Shown here: positions 28,197-37,419 of the stretch, one piece after another
Layout: each line of letters begins with the position of its first letter
Numbering within the stretch: position 1 is the stretch's first letter
Source of the DNA: Planctomycetota bacterium
GTDB taxonomy: Bacteria > Planctomycetota > UBA1135 > UBA2386
Assembly: GCA_016716265.1 (NCBI GenBank)
Contig: JADJWQ010000006.1
Location: 2,197,501 to 2,261,500, forward strand
Length of the DNA: 64,000 nucleotides
Direction of reading: 5' to 3'
The notes under the pieces: model-generated
Databases searched by the model: none
The model's input: the letters and a program-made list of their open reading frames with translations, nothing else
Told to the model about the DNA's origin: nothing
Program-made: the position numbers and the translations under genes

Positions 28197-29469
28197 CGCG
28201 CTCGTAGCTCCTCACGTCGTCGAGCCACGCGCGGCCGACCGGCACGCCGGCGCGCAGGCAGCACTCGTCCCAGACCGCGCCGAACGGCAGCGTCTTGGCC
28301 TCCTCGAGCAGGGCGAGCCGGCCGGTGTGGTCGCCGTCCTGCTCGAGCCCCCGCAACGTGTCGATCGGCTCGAGCAACGCGATCAGCAGCGCGCGCAAGA
28401 CCGAGCGCGTGCCGATGACCCACGCCGCGACGCGGTTGATGCTCGCATCGAAGAAGTCGAGCCCGATGTGGACGCGCTGGGGCTCGCCGGCGTCGAGGCC
28501 GAGCGCACGGCAGCGCACCAGCTCCTTGTGCAGCTCGATCAGCTCGTCGCTCAGCGTCACGACGTGGTCGCTGTCCCACCGCACGCCACGGCTGACGTGC
28601 AACAGCACGCCGGGCACGTATTGCAGCACCGCCGACAGCTTGTCGGACACGACCTCGGTCGGGTGGAAGTGCCCCATGTCGAGGCACAGGAGCTTCTGCC
28701 GCGAGACGGCATAGCCGAGGTAGAACTCGTGGCTGCCCGCAACGTAGGCCTCCGAGCCGATGCCGAACAGCTTGGGCTCGACGGCGTCGAGGTGCACGCG
28801 CGGGTCGAGCCGCTCGGCGAACACGGCGTCGAGCGACTCGCGCAACCGCTCGCGCGGCGCGGCGCGGTCGGCCGGGGTGTCCTTGTAGCCATCCGGCACC
28901 CACAGGTTGGTGACGCACGGCGTGCCGAGCGCCGACCCGAACGACGCCCCGATGCGCCGGCAGGCGCGCGCGTGGTCGATCCAGAACCGGCGCACGACCG
29001 CGTCGCGGTGCGCGAGCGTGAAGCCGTCCTGCGCCAGCGGATGCGCGAAGCAGGTCGGATTGAAGTCGAGACCCAGCCCGCGGTCGTGCGCCCACTGGAC
29101 CCAGCCGGCGAAGTGGCCGGGCTCCAGCGCGTCGCGCTCGACGCGGGCCCCGCCGGTCTCCGCGTAGCTCGCGTGCAGGTTGAAACGGTGGCGGCCGGGT
29201 ATGCACGCCAGCGCGCGCTCCGCGTCCTGCCGCAGCTCCTCGGGGTTGCGGGCGCGCCCGGGGTAGCTGCCGGTGACGGCGAGCCCGCCGCCGAGCTCGG
29301 CGGCGCCACCCTCGAAGCCGCGCACGTCGTCGCCCTGCCAGCAGTTCAACGACACCGCGACGCGAGCGTGGCGCCGCAGCGCCGCCTCGACGTCGACGCC
29401 GTACTCGGCGTAGACGTCTCGCGCAGCCGCGAACGCACGCTCGATCCGTGCTTCTGTGGAGTCAGCCAT
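28177..29469 (-). CDS. rhaA: L-rhamnose isomerase
   Basis: 430 residues, close to E. coli RhaA (419). Recognisable segments: V-A-V-S-L-N-C-W-Q-G-D-D-V (~37-49), F-N-L-H-A-S-Y-A-E (~95-103), L-D-F-N-P-T-C-F-A-H-P (~133-143), and the metal-site strands E-P-K-L-F-G-I-G-S-E, C-L-D-M-G-H-F-H-P-T-E and S-D-H-V-V. It interconverts L-rhamnose and L-rhamnulose using divalent metal. First gene of the operon; a TAGACT box lies 19 nt upstream. Confidence 0.96.
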   Translation of the reverse strand: MADSTEARIERAFAAARDVYAEYGVDVEAALRRHARVAVSLNCWQGDDVRGFEGGAAELGGGLAVTGSYPGRARNPEELRQDAERALACIPGRHRFNLHASYAETGGARVERDALEPGHFAGWVQWAHDRGLGLDFNPTCFAHPLAQDGFTLAHRDAVVRRFWIDHARACRRIGASFGSALGTPCVTNLWVPDGYKDTPADRAAPRERLRESLDAVFAERLDPRVHLDAVEPKLFGIGSEAYVAGSHEFYLGYAVSRQKLLCLDMGHFHPTEVVSDKLSAVLQYVPGVLLHVSRGVRWDSDHVVTLSDELIELHKELVRCRALGLDAGEPQRVHIGLDFFDASINRVAAWVIGTRSVLRALLIALLEPIDTLRGLEQDGDHTGRLALLEEAKTLPFGAVWDECCLRAGVPVGRAWLDDVRSYERDVLAGR

Positions 29470-29488
29470 CGGTCGCTCGGGTGGGCGG

Positions 29489-29494
29489 AGTCTA
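29489..29494 (-). promoter_or_regulatory. -10-like box TAGACT upstream of rhaA
   Basis: TAGACT on the minus strand ends 19 nt before the rhaA ATG, within the 43-nt gap after the helicase gene. It would give a ~12-nt leader. No operator could be identified in the short gap. Confidence 0.35.
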
Positions 29495-29512
29495 CCCGCG
29501 CGACCCTGCGGA

Positions 29513-32500
29513 TCACGCGCCGTTCGAGCTCGCGATCGCCCGATCGCGCAGCGCCAGCTCGCACAGCGGGAGCAGCCAGCGGTCGACGGCGCAGGCGTCC
29601 TCGAAGTCGCGAGCGCACTCCGCGCGGCGCCGGACCAGCAGCGCGACGACCCGCACCGACTCGACGTCCGCCAGGCGGCCGGCGTAGCGCTGCACGCCGC
29701 GCTTCGAAAGCTCGACGACCGGAGTGCCGGACGGCGCGAGGAAGCGGACGTGATCGCCCGCCGCCACCGCGCGCAACGACGTGCCGACGCGCAGGTCGGC
29801 GAGCGCCGCGTGCACCGGATCGTGCGCGGGCCGCCGACCGGCGAAGTCGAGGAACACCTCGTCGAGCCCGAGCAGCACGAAGTCGGTCACGGCGCGGGCG
29901 CCCGGCAGCCGCTCCGGCGCGACGGCGACCGCACGCCTGACGACCTGCTCGCCCCGCAGCAGTGCGACGAACGGATTGCGCTCGTCGGCGCGCTGCACCG
30001 CACACAGCGCGTCACGGGCGCGGGTCGCACCGACGTAGTAGAGGCGTCGCTGCTGCTCGAGCTCGCCGCCATGGAAGCCGCCGTCGAGCAGGAACACCCG
30101 CTCGAACTCGAGACCCTTGGCGCCGTGGATCGTGCGGATCTGGACCCCGTTGCGCGGCCCGCGCCGCCGGCGGTCCTCGGCGAGCGCCTCCAGTGCGAAC
30201 AGCTCGAACGAGCGGGCCGACGCGGCGTGGTCACCGTGGGTCGCCCGCCAGCCGTCGATCAGCTCCCCGACCGCCGCCCACCACGGTGAATCCGGATCCC
30301 CGGCGCGCGCGTGCGCCTCGACCCGGCACGCGGCGAGCACGTGCGCGTCGACCTCGGCATTGCGGCTCGCGAGCTCCGCGATCACGTCGAGGAAGGTCGC
30401 CACCTCACGCACCGCGGCGGTGCGCACTCCGGCGAGGTCGTCGCCCCAGCACAGCGGGATGCCGCGCTCCTCGCACAGCGCCCGCACCGGCAGCAGATCG
30501 GGACGACCGTACGCGAGCACGGCGAACGTCGACCAGGGCGCGGCGGCCGGCAGCAGGGCGCGCTGTCGCAGCAGCTCGTCGACGACGGCGACCGCCTGCG
30601 CGGCGCGGTGACGGGGAGTGGCGTCCCGCCCGTCGCCGGACGGGGCGGCGACCTCGAGCACCTGGACGCACCCGGCCGTCGCGGGATCGAGCGCCGCCGC
30701 CGGCCCGCCCCAGGCGTCGGCCGCGCGCACCTCGTCCACGTGCAGACTCTGCGTCTTCATGCGCCCGACGCCCGGCTCGATGATCGCATTGGCCGCCGTG
30801 ACGATCGCTCGGGTCGAGCGGTAATTCGCGGTGAGCTCGTGCCGCTCGGCGCGGTAATCGTCCGTGAAGCGACGGATGAACTCGACGCTGGCGCCGCGGA
30901 AGCCGTAGATCGCCTGGTCGTCGTCGCCGACCGCCAGCAGCGTGCATCTGCGATCTGGATCGTCCTCGGTGCGCCCCGCGAGCGCCGACAGCAGCTCGTA
31001 CTGCGCGGCATCGATATCCTGGTACTCGTCGACCAGGATGTGGCGGAAGCCCGCGAGCAGGCGGTCGCGCTCCTCGTCGGGATCACCGCCGCGCGTCTGC
31101 GCCTCGCCGCGCAGCAACGCCGCCGCCTGGGGGATCAGCGCATCGAGCTCGTCGTCGGTCACCGGCTGGTCCGCGCCGCGCCCCGCGAACGAACGCCCGA
31201 GCAGCCGCGCCGCGAGCGCGTGGTAGGTGCCGATCGCGACGCCGAACGCGTCCGTCCCGACGAGGTCGACCAGCCGTCGGCGCAGCTCCGCGGCGGTCGC
31301 CCGGTTGAAGCAGACCAGCAGGATCGAGCGCGCCGGTGCGCGGGTCGCGCGCAGCAGCCAGGCGCAGCGGTGCACGACGACCCGCGTCTTGCCCGCGCCC
31401 GGCCCGGCGAGCACCAGCATCGACCGGTCGGCCTCGGCGGTCACGACGCGCTGCTGCCGCTGGTCGCCGAGCGCGGTGACGATGCGCTCGTGGCTCGCCC
31501 GGGTGGTCTGCCGCGACAGTGCACCATTGGCGCCCGGGAAATGCCGCCGGCGGAACGCCGGGCCGGACAGCGTGAAGTAGTCGCCGACCAGCGCCGCGGC
31601 GTCCGCCATGCTCGTCGCGCCGAGCTCCGCGTAGCGCGCCATCACGTGCACCGAGCGGATCTGCTCCTCGTAGTGGTCGTGCAACGGGCGGTAGTCGTCC
31701 GCCGTGAACCGCCGCCGCTCGCCGAGGCGGATCGTCATCGCGCGCCGGAACACCGCGAGCCCGCCCTGCAGCACGATCACGTCCTGCTCGTGCAGGAACA
31801 GCAGCGCGCGATCGATCGCGGCGAACGGGTCGCGGACGTCGAGCCGCTGGAACATGTCGCGGCCGAGCGCGTCGTGCAGCGCCTCGAGGCTCGACTTCAC
31901 CAGGATGTCCTTGCCGGGCGGTGTGCCCTCGGGAATCCGCTCGATCAGATGCCGGAGGACGACGCCAGCGACGTCGCAGCGTAGCCTCGCCGTCGCGATC
32001 AGCGCATCCCACGGGCGCCGGAGGCGCACCCTCCACATGTCACCGCCCTCGTGGCGCCGCTGCAGACTGCCGTCGCTCCCGGCCGCGCCGCGGCCGTCAC
32101 GCTCGACACTCTGCAGCAGCTTGCGCAGTTGCCCCACGTCGCTCTCGAAGCCCGCGTCGCGCAGCGACTGATTCAGGTGCCGCAGCGACAGCGGATACCA
32201 CGCATCCGGTTCCGGATCCGGCAGACTCTCGCGGAGCCGGTCGAGCATCGCCGTGTCGAGCACGCGGGCGCGCTCGAGCCGCGTCTTCGACGAGTCCGCG
32301 ATCCCGTGGCGAAGGAACGCGGTGATCCGCACGCTCTCGTCGACGAGCCCCTTGCATGCCATCTCGTGCAGGATGCGCAGCACCTCGACGTTGGCGCTCG
32401 GCTGACGACCGCCGCGGTCCGGCGCCGCGCGCGCCTGCTGCTCCCAGTCGCGCAGCCGTGGCAGCCCGGCGAGCTCGTCCGTGTCGACCGGCCGGCTCGG

Positions 32501-34876
32501 GTCGGCATTCAGCAGATGGGCGAGGACCTCGCGCCAGATCTCCGCGCGCTGCTCCGAAAGGCCGCGCCCCGCGATGATCTGCTCGGCCTCGGATAGGCTC
32601 CGCACCAGCGGCTGCGCGCTGATCGCAGCGGTCCGGTTGTCGTCGCGCTGCAGCAGCCTCGCGCGCTCGAGCCAGGCGATCGCCGTCGTCACGCGGGTCG
32701 TCGCGTCGCGCTCGTCGGGATCGATCGACGTGTCGATGTCGTCGTCGCGCAGCAGCTCACCGGCCGTCGCGACGATCTCCTCGCGCCGCGCGGTGGCGCG
32801 CCGCCGCACGGCGCGCAGCAGCTCGGCGAGATCGCGCTTCTCGAGCCGCGAGCGGGCCAGCAGTCCGAACTGCACCTCCGGATCGGATTCCGTGTAGAGC
32901 AGCACGCAGCGGGCGTCCTTGCGGTCCCGCCCGGCGCGCCCCGCCTCCTGCAGGTAGTTCTCCAAGGACCCCGGCATCTGCGCGTGGACGACGAGCCGCA
33001 CGTCGTCCTTGTCGATGCCCATGCCGAACGCGTTGGTCGCACAGACGACCCGCGACTGCCCCTGGAGGAAGCGCTCCTGCAGCTCGCGGCGCTCACCGGG
33101 CTGGAGACCGGCGTGGTAGGCGATCGCCTCGATGCCGCGCGACGTCAGCGTCGCCGCGAGCATTTCGGTCGCGCGGCGCGTGCCGCAATAGACGACCACC
33201 GCGCCGTCGGTGGCGAGCACCTCCTCGACCAGCGCGGCGATACGGTCGTCCTTCTCGTAGCGCGGCAGCTCCTCGACGGCGAAGTGCAGATTGGTGCGCT
33301 GCACGCCGGCCTCGAACAGCCCGAGCCGCTGCCCGAGCTCGGCCTCGAAGTGCTCGAGGATCTCGGCGCGGACGTCGGCGCGCGCGGTCGCGGTCAGCGC
33401 GAAGATCGGCGGCACCGGCGCGCCTTGTGCGTGCGCTAGCTCGCGCACGAAGCGCGCGACATACAGGTAATCCGGCCGGAAGTCGTGCCCCCACTTCGCG
33501 ACGCAGTGCGCCTCGTCGTAGACCCACGCGCGGATCTGCCGCCCTTCGAGCAGACGCCGCACCGACGGGCTCCGGAGCTGCTCGGGCGACACGTAGAGCA
33601 TGCCGATCTCGCCGAGCCGGACGCGCTCGACGACGTCGCGCCGCTCCGCCGGCGTCAGCATGCCGTACAGAGCCGCGCCGCAGGTCGAGCCGGTCCTGGC
33701 GACGAAGCCGTCGACCTGGTCCTTCATCAGCGCCTGCAGCGGCGATACGACGACGGTCAATGCACCGGTGCGTGCGTGGCCCGCGATCGCCGGCACCTGG
33801 AAGCACAGCGACTTGCCCGCGCCGGTCGGCAGGATGCCGAGCGTCGGCTGGCCGCGCATACCGGCCGCGACGATCTCGCGCTGCAGGCTCCGCCCTTCGC
33901 GGTCGCTCGGCTCGGCGCGGAAGCCCTCGAAGCCGAACCACTGCCGGAGCTGCCCGTCGGGCGAGTGCACGCGCCGGCACCACGCGCAGTCGGCCGATCC
34001 GCAATCCTCGTCGCGCAGTGCGCGCACGAGCCCGGTCACGGCCGGGAATGCAGCGCGTACCCAGGCCGGCAGGACCGAGCCGGTTCCGTCGGCGGTCAGC
34101 CACGCGGAGACGAAGGCGAGCGGCGCCGGATCGCACGCCGCCTGCGCCGCGAGCAATGCCGGCGCAGCGCTGGTGCACAGGCGATCGCCGAACTGCCGCA
34201 CGAGCTCACGGCAGGCGTCGTCCAGCGGGATCGCCGGTGCGCCGAGCTGTCCGAGCCACGCCGCGATCCCACCCCGGTCGCTGCAGCGGTCGCGCGATCG
34301 CCCACCGGAGACCCCCGGCGAGTCCCCGTAGGCCGGCGGCCGCTCGGCGACCGCCGCGAGCGGCGCACCGAGCTCCGTCCGGAGCTCCGGCGCGAAGCCC
34401 GCGCGCAGGATCGCGAGGTCCCAGGACGGCCGCTGGTGGAGCTTCTCGTGCGCATCGTTCAACACGCACAGCGCCAGCCGGCAATCAGCGACCGGATCGT
34501 TGCGCGCGCTGCGGACGAGCTTGTAGTCCTTGACCAGGTGGTGGTACGGGCGCCGCGGGAAGGCGAGCGCCGACAGCACCAGCGTGTCGACCACCGGTAG
34601 CGCCGTGACGCGCGCGGCCGGCGCGCGCCGCGCGATCGCCGGCAGGTCGTGCCACAGCAGGTTGTGCCCGACCACGAACCGGGCCCCGTCAGCGAACCGA
34701 TCGAGCGCCGCGATCGCCGCGCGCCAATCGGAGCCATGCAGCTCGAGCCGCTCGTCGCCCCGCACGGCGCCGAGCGAGCACAGCCTCCCGTCGTGGTCGA
34801 TCTCCAGATCGAGCGCCACCGTGCCGTCGCTCGGCGACCCGGGAGGCGCGCCGTCTGCCGCAGGCTCGTCGGCCAT
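29513..34876 (-). CDS. exonuclease-like / RecQ helicase / UvrD-type helicase fusion
   Basis: 1787 residues from ATG 34876, chosen because TACCAT lies 7 nt upstream; the open frame extends further but overlaps the divergent gene. Residues ~20-140 resemble a DEDD 3'-5' exonuclease: D-L-E (23-25), V-V-G-H-N-L-L-W-H-D (68-77), V-V-D-T (95-98) and D131. A Cys cluster (292-300) precedes a RecQ core: Walker A L-P-T-G-A-G-K-S (349-356), Y-D-E-A-H-C-V (453-459), W-G-H-D-F-R-P, and Q-E-A-G-R-A-G-R-D (643-651). Residues ~1150-1650 are an SF1 UvrD/PcrA-type helicase: A-G-P-G-A-G-K-T (1157-1164), V-D-E-Y-Q-D (1282-1287), Q-A-I-Y-G-F-R-G (1321-1328), Y-V-G-A-T-R-A-R-D (1614-1622). All three appear intact. 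DNA repair or restart, or genome defence, are both possible. Confidence 0.9.
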   Translation of the reverse strand: MADEPAADGAPPGSPSDGTVALDLEIDHDGRLCSLGAVRGDERLELHGSDWRAAIAALDRFADGARFVVGHNLLWHDLPAIARRAPAARVTALPVVDTLVLSALAFPRRPYHHLVKDYKLVRSARNDPVADCRLALCVLNDAHEKLHQRPSWDLAILRAGFAPELRTELGAPLAAVAERPPAYGDSPGVSGGRSRDRCSDRGGIAAWLGQLGAPAIPLDDACRELVRQFGDRLCTSAAPALLAAQAACDPAPLAFVSAWLTADGTGSVLPAWVRAAFPAVTGLVRALRDEDCGSADCAWCRRVHSPDGQLRQWFGFEGFRAEPSDREGRSLQREIVAAGMRGQPTLGILPTGAGKSLCFQVPAIAGHARTGALTVVVSPLQALMKDQVDGFVARTGSTCGAALYGMLTPAERRDVVERVRLGEIGMLYVSPEQLRSPSVRRLLEGRQIRAWVYDEAHCVAKWGHDFRPDYLYVARFVRELAHAQGAPVPPIFALTATARADVRAEILEHFEAELGQRLGLFEAGVQRTNLHFAVEELPRYEKDDRIAALVEEVLATDGAVVVYCGTRRATEMLAATLTSRGIEAIAYHAGLQPGERRELQERFLQGQSRVVCATNAFGMGIDKDDVRLVVHAQMPGSLENYLQEAGRAGRDRKDARCVLLYTESDPEVQFGLLARSRLEKRDLAELLRAVRRRATARREEIVATAGELLRDDDIDTSIDPDERDATTRVTTAIAWLERARLLQRDDNRTAAISAQPLVRSLSEAEQIIAGRGLSEQRAEIWREVLAHLLNADPSRPVDTDELAGLPRLRDWEQQARAAPDRGGRQPSANVEVLRILHEMACKGLVDESVRITAFLRHGIADSSKTRLERARVLDTAMLDRLRESLPDPEPDAWYPLSLRHLNQSLRDAGFESDVGQLRKLLQSVERDGRGAAGSDGSLQRRHEGGDMWRVRLRRPWDALIATARLRCDVAGVVLRHLIERIPEGTPPGKDILVKSSLEALHDALGRDMFQRLDVRDPFAAIDRALLFLHEQDVIVLQGGLAVFRRAMTIRLGERRRFTADDYRPLHDHYEEQIRSVHVMARYAELGATSMADAAALVGDYFTLSGPAFRRRHFPGANGALSRQTTRASHERIVTALGDQRQQRVVTAEADRSMLVLAGPGAGKTRVVVHRCAWLLRATRAPARSILLVCFNRATAAELRRRLVDLVGTDAFGVAIGTYHALAARLLGRSFAGRGADQPVTDDELDALIPQAAALLRGEAQTRGGDPDEERDRLLAGFRHILVDEYQDIDAAQYELLSALAGRTEDDPDRRCTLLAVGDDDQAIYGFRGASVEFIRRFTDDYRAERHELTANYRSTRAIVTAANAIIEPGVGRMKTQSLHVDEVRAADAWGGPAAALDPATAGCVQVLEVAAPSGDGRDATPRHRAAQAVAVVDELLRQRALLPAAAPWSTFAVLAYGRPDLLPVRALCEERGIPLCWGDDLAGVRTAAVREVATFLDVIAELASRNAEVDAHVLAACRVEAHARAGDPDSPWWAAVGELIDGWRATHGDHAASARSFELFALEALAEDRRRRGPRNGVQIRTIHGAKGLEFERVFLLDGGFHGGELEQQRRLYYVGATRARDALCAVQRADERNPFVALLRGEQVVRRAVAVAPERLPGARAVTDFVLLGLDEVFLDFAGRRPAHDPVHAALADLRVGTSLRAVAAGDHVRFLAPSGTPVVELSKRGVQRYAGRLADVESVRVVALLVRRRAECARDFEDACAVDRWLLPLCELALRDRAIASSNGA

Positions 34877-34883
34877 CAGCGGA

Positions 34884-34889
34884 ATGGTA
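34884..34889 (-). promoter_or_regulatory. -10-like box TACCAT before the helicase fusion
   Basis: GC-TACCAT on the minus strand ends 7 nt before ATG 34876, predicting a leaderless or near-leaderless transcript. The divergent Kelch gene has its own box 86 bp away. Confidence 0.45.
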
Positions 34890-34974
34890 GCGACCGGTGC
34901 GAAAGCGGCGCAGAGCGGGTTTGCGGAATCGGGGAACGTCGTCGCGGCTCCACCCGGCTCACCGCCTCCGGCGA

Positions 34975-34980
34975 TATCAT
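34975..34980 (+). promoter_or_regulatory. -10-like box TATCAT before the Kelch-repeat gene
   Basis: TATCAT ends 13 nt before ATG 34994, giving a leader of only ~6 nt and no room for a Shine-Dalgarno sequence at normal spacing. Confidence 0.4.
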
Positions 34981-34993
34981 CGGGGCCAGTGCC

Positions 34994-37228
34994 ATGCGAC
35001 CGTGCCTGACCGCCGTCGTCCTCGCCGCCGTGCCATGGCTCGCCGGCGGGGTTCCGTGCCAATCCGAGTGGGTGCCGGTGCAATCGCCGCCGCCGCCGGC
35101 GCGCGACCCGCTCGCGTGGCGCGATCCGCGCACCGCCCGCATCGCGATCTGGGTGCGCGGCATCGACATCGACTACGCGCATTCGATGCTCGAATGGAAC
35201 GGTGGGCGGTGGATCCCCCTCGACCCGCCGCTCGTGCCGCCCGGTCGGTACGCCGCCGGCGCCGCGTTCGACGCCGCGCGCGGTCGTGCCGTTCTGTTCG
35301 GCGGCTGGGACCGCAATGCCCTGCTGGTCGCCGACACGCGGGAATGGGACGGTCAGGTGTGGACGCAGCCCTCGGCGACGCCGCAGCCGTCGCCACGCGC
35401 GTTCCACGCGATGACGTTCGACGCGGCGCGCGGTCGGGTCCTGATGTTCGGGGGCAGGGGATCGGCGGGCCTGCTCGACGAGACCTGGCTCTGGGACGGC
35501 GCCCGCTGGACGCGGGCGGCACCGGGCTCCTCGCCCGGGCCACGGCTCGGCGCGGCGCTCGCCTGGGACGACGCGCGGCAGCGCGCCGTGCTGTTCGGCG
35601 GCCTCGCCGGGAGCGGCGCGCTGGGCGACACCTGGCTGTGGGACGGCTCGGCCTGGACGCGGACGAGCCCGGCGCACTCACCGCCACCGAGCGCACACGC
35701 CGCGATGACCTTCGACTCGCGCCGCGGCCGGGTGCTCCTGACCGGTGGCTTCGGTCCGGGCGTGCCGGTCGGTCACGACGTCTGGGAGTGGAACGGCAAC
35801 GACTGGCTGCCACGCTCTGCCGCCTCGCAACCGCCGCCCCGCTACCGGCACGCGTTCGTCTACGACGCGGCGCGCGACCGTGCGGTGCTGTTCGGCGGCA
35901 CCCCGACACCGACCGACCACGAGGGCCTCGACGACACCTGGCTGTGGGACCCCACGACCGGCACCTGGTCGCGCGCGCTGCCGCCGAGCCCGGAGCCGCG
36001 CTACCGCCCCGCGCTGGTGACCGACACGTTGCGCGGCCGCGTCACCATGATGGGCGGGCGCGGCGTCGCGCCGCGCTACACGATCGCGGGAACCTGGAGC
36101 TGGGACGGCCGACAATGGAACCGGCTGCCGACGACCACCGAGCCGACGCCATCGACCTACATCCAGACCGCCTACGACTCCCGCCGCGACGAGATCGTGC
36201 GCTACACGCCGCACGCTCCGGCGCAGACCTGGCTGTTCGACGGCACCGATTGGCGTGACGCCGCACCCGCGCACGCCCCGACGAGCCGGCTGTTCACGGC
36301 GATGACCTTCGACAGCGCGCGCGGCGAGGTCGTGATGTTCGGCGGCGAGGACACCTCGGGCAGCTCCGTGCTCACCGACCAGACGTGGACCTGGGACGGC
36401 ACCGATTGGACGCTGCGCCAGCCGGCGCACGCGCCGTCGCCGCGCCACGTCGCCTCGCTCGCCTTCGATCCGGTGCGCGGAGAAGTCGTGCTCTACGGTG
36501 GCTGGGACGTCTCCGGCGCGCTCGGCGACACCTGGGTCTGGGACGGCACCGATTGGACCCGGCGCCAGCCCGCGCATTCGCCCGGTCCGCAGTCCGCACA
36601 CGACCTGGTGTTCGATCCCGACCGCGGCCGCGTGCTGCTGCTCGCCGGCGCTCTGCTGGCGACGGCGAGTGCGTGGGAGTGGGACGGCGCGGATTGGACC
36701 CGCGTGCCGCTGACCGCACCGGCGGTGTCGACGACCGAAGGCGCGATGGCGTTCGATCCGGTCCGCCGCGGCGTGCTGTTCCTCGGCGGGCTCAATGCCT
36801 TCGGCTGGGTGCAGCCCGGCACCTGGTTCCTGACCGCGACTGCCGCCACGGCGGCGGCGTTCGGCAACGGCTGCGCCGGCAGCGCAGGCGTTCCGCTGCT
36901 GCGCGGCTCCGGATCACCCGGGATCGGCGCGGCTTTCGGCTTCGAGTTGCTGGACGGCCCGCCGCAGGCGCCCGCGGTGCTCGGGCTGAGCCTCGCGTCG
37001 CGCGCCGTGCCGCTCGGCCCGTGCACGTTCTACCACGACCCGGCGACGTCCCTGCTCGACCTCGTACTGGCCACCGATCGCCACGGCTTCGCGTGGGTGG
37101 CCGCACCGGTCCCGCTCGATCGCGCCCTGCTCGGGGCCGTGTTGCACGGGCAGGCGGGCGCGCTCGATCCCGGGGCGCCGCTCGGCTTCGTGCTGACGGC
37201 CGGCCTTCGCGTCCGCCTCGGCGACTGA
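34994..37228 (+). CDS. secreted Kelch-like repeat protein with clade-type C-terminal domain
   Basis: 744 residues. Signal peptide (residues 1-24, ending near G-V-P-C-Q). Residues ~45-615 hold about eleven Kelch-like units built on D-x-x-R-G-R-x-V-L-F-G-G followed by D-T-W-x-W-D-G-x-x-W, predicted to fold into one or two beta-propellers. The final ~120 residues, from G-N-G-C-A-G-S, are the beta-rich module also seen in other secreted proteins here, probably for surface retention or sorting (inference). Binding partners unknown. High repeat regularity with variable inter-repeat loops suggests a recognition surface. Confidence 0.85.
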   Translation: MRPCLTAVVLAAVPWLAGGVPCQSEWVPVQSPPPPARDPLAWRDPRTARIAIWVRGIDIDYAHSMLEWNGGRWIPLDPPLVPPGRYAAGAAFDAARGRAVLFGGWDRNALLVADTREWDGQVWTQPSATPQPSPRAFHAMTFDAARGRVLMFGGRGSAGLLDETWLWDGARWTRAAPGSSPGPRLGAALAWDDARQRAVLFGGLAGSGALGDTWLWDGSAWTRTSPAHSPPPSAHAAMTFDSRRGRVLLTGGFGPGVPVGHDVWEWNGNDWLPRSAASQPPPRYRHAFVYDAARDRAVLFGGTPTPTDHEGLDDTWLWDPTTGTWSRALPPSPEPRYRPALVTDTLRGRVTMMGGRGVAPRYTIAGTWSWDGRQWNRLPTTTEPTPSTYIQTAYDSRRDEIVRYTPHAPAQTWLFDGTDWRDAAPAHAPTSRLFTAMTFDSARGEVVMFGGEDTSGSSVLTDQTWTWDGTDWTLRQPAHAPSPRHVASLAFDPVRGEVVLYGGWDVSGALGDTWVWDGTDWTRRQPAHSPGPQSAHDLVFDPDRGRVLLLAGALLATASAWEWDGADWTRVPLTAPAVSTTEGAMAFDPVRRGVLFLGGLNAFGWVQPGTWFLTATAATAAAFGNGCAGSAGVPLLRGSGSPGIGAAFGFELLDGPPQAPAVLGLSLASRAVPLGPCTFYHDPATSLLDLVLATDRHGFAWVAAPVPLDRALLGAVLHGQAGALDPGAPLGFVLTAGLRVRLGD

Positions 37229-37364
37229 AGACGATCCGCCGTGTTTCGGGGACTGCCTCGACGGGCAGAGGGACCTGCCTTGGAGGCCGCGGCGAGGGTC
37301 TGCACACAGGCGGACTCGAGGCTGCGCCGGCTCGACGGCGACGACGGGTCGGGGCACGGAAGTC

Positions 37365-37413
37365 TTCTACCCTGGTAGAAAACATCCGCGGCGCTTTTCT
37401 ACCAGGGTATAAA
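37365..37413 (+). promoter_or_regulatory. paired palindromic operator-like sites overlapping a -10 box
   Basis: Site 1 is TTCTACC-CT-GGTAGAA (37365-37380), a perfect 7-bp palindrome around CT. Site 2 is TTCTACC-AG-GGTATAA (37397-37412), one mismatch. Their centres are 32 bp apart, about three helical turns. The sites also form a perfect 15-bp inverted repeat with each other (37368-37382 and 37395-37409). TATAAA (37408-37413), the likely -10, overlaps site 2 and ends 6 nt before GTG 37420. This is the layout of a repressor-controlled promoter. Confidence 0.65.
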
Positions 37414-37419
37414 ACGTCC

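Noticed and set aside
34877..35677. N-terminal extension of the helicase fusion by 267 codons
   Set aside because: It overlaps the divergent Kelch gene and has shadow-like composition; ATG 34876 has a -10-like box 7 nt upstream.
37229..37419. Upstream in-frame extension of the DUF4143 ATPase
   Set aside because: The codons would read through the palindromic operator sites; GTG 37420 is the first start after the -10 box and begins the conserved family N-terminus.
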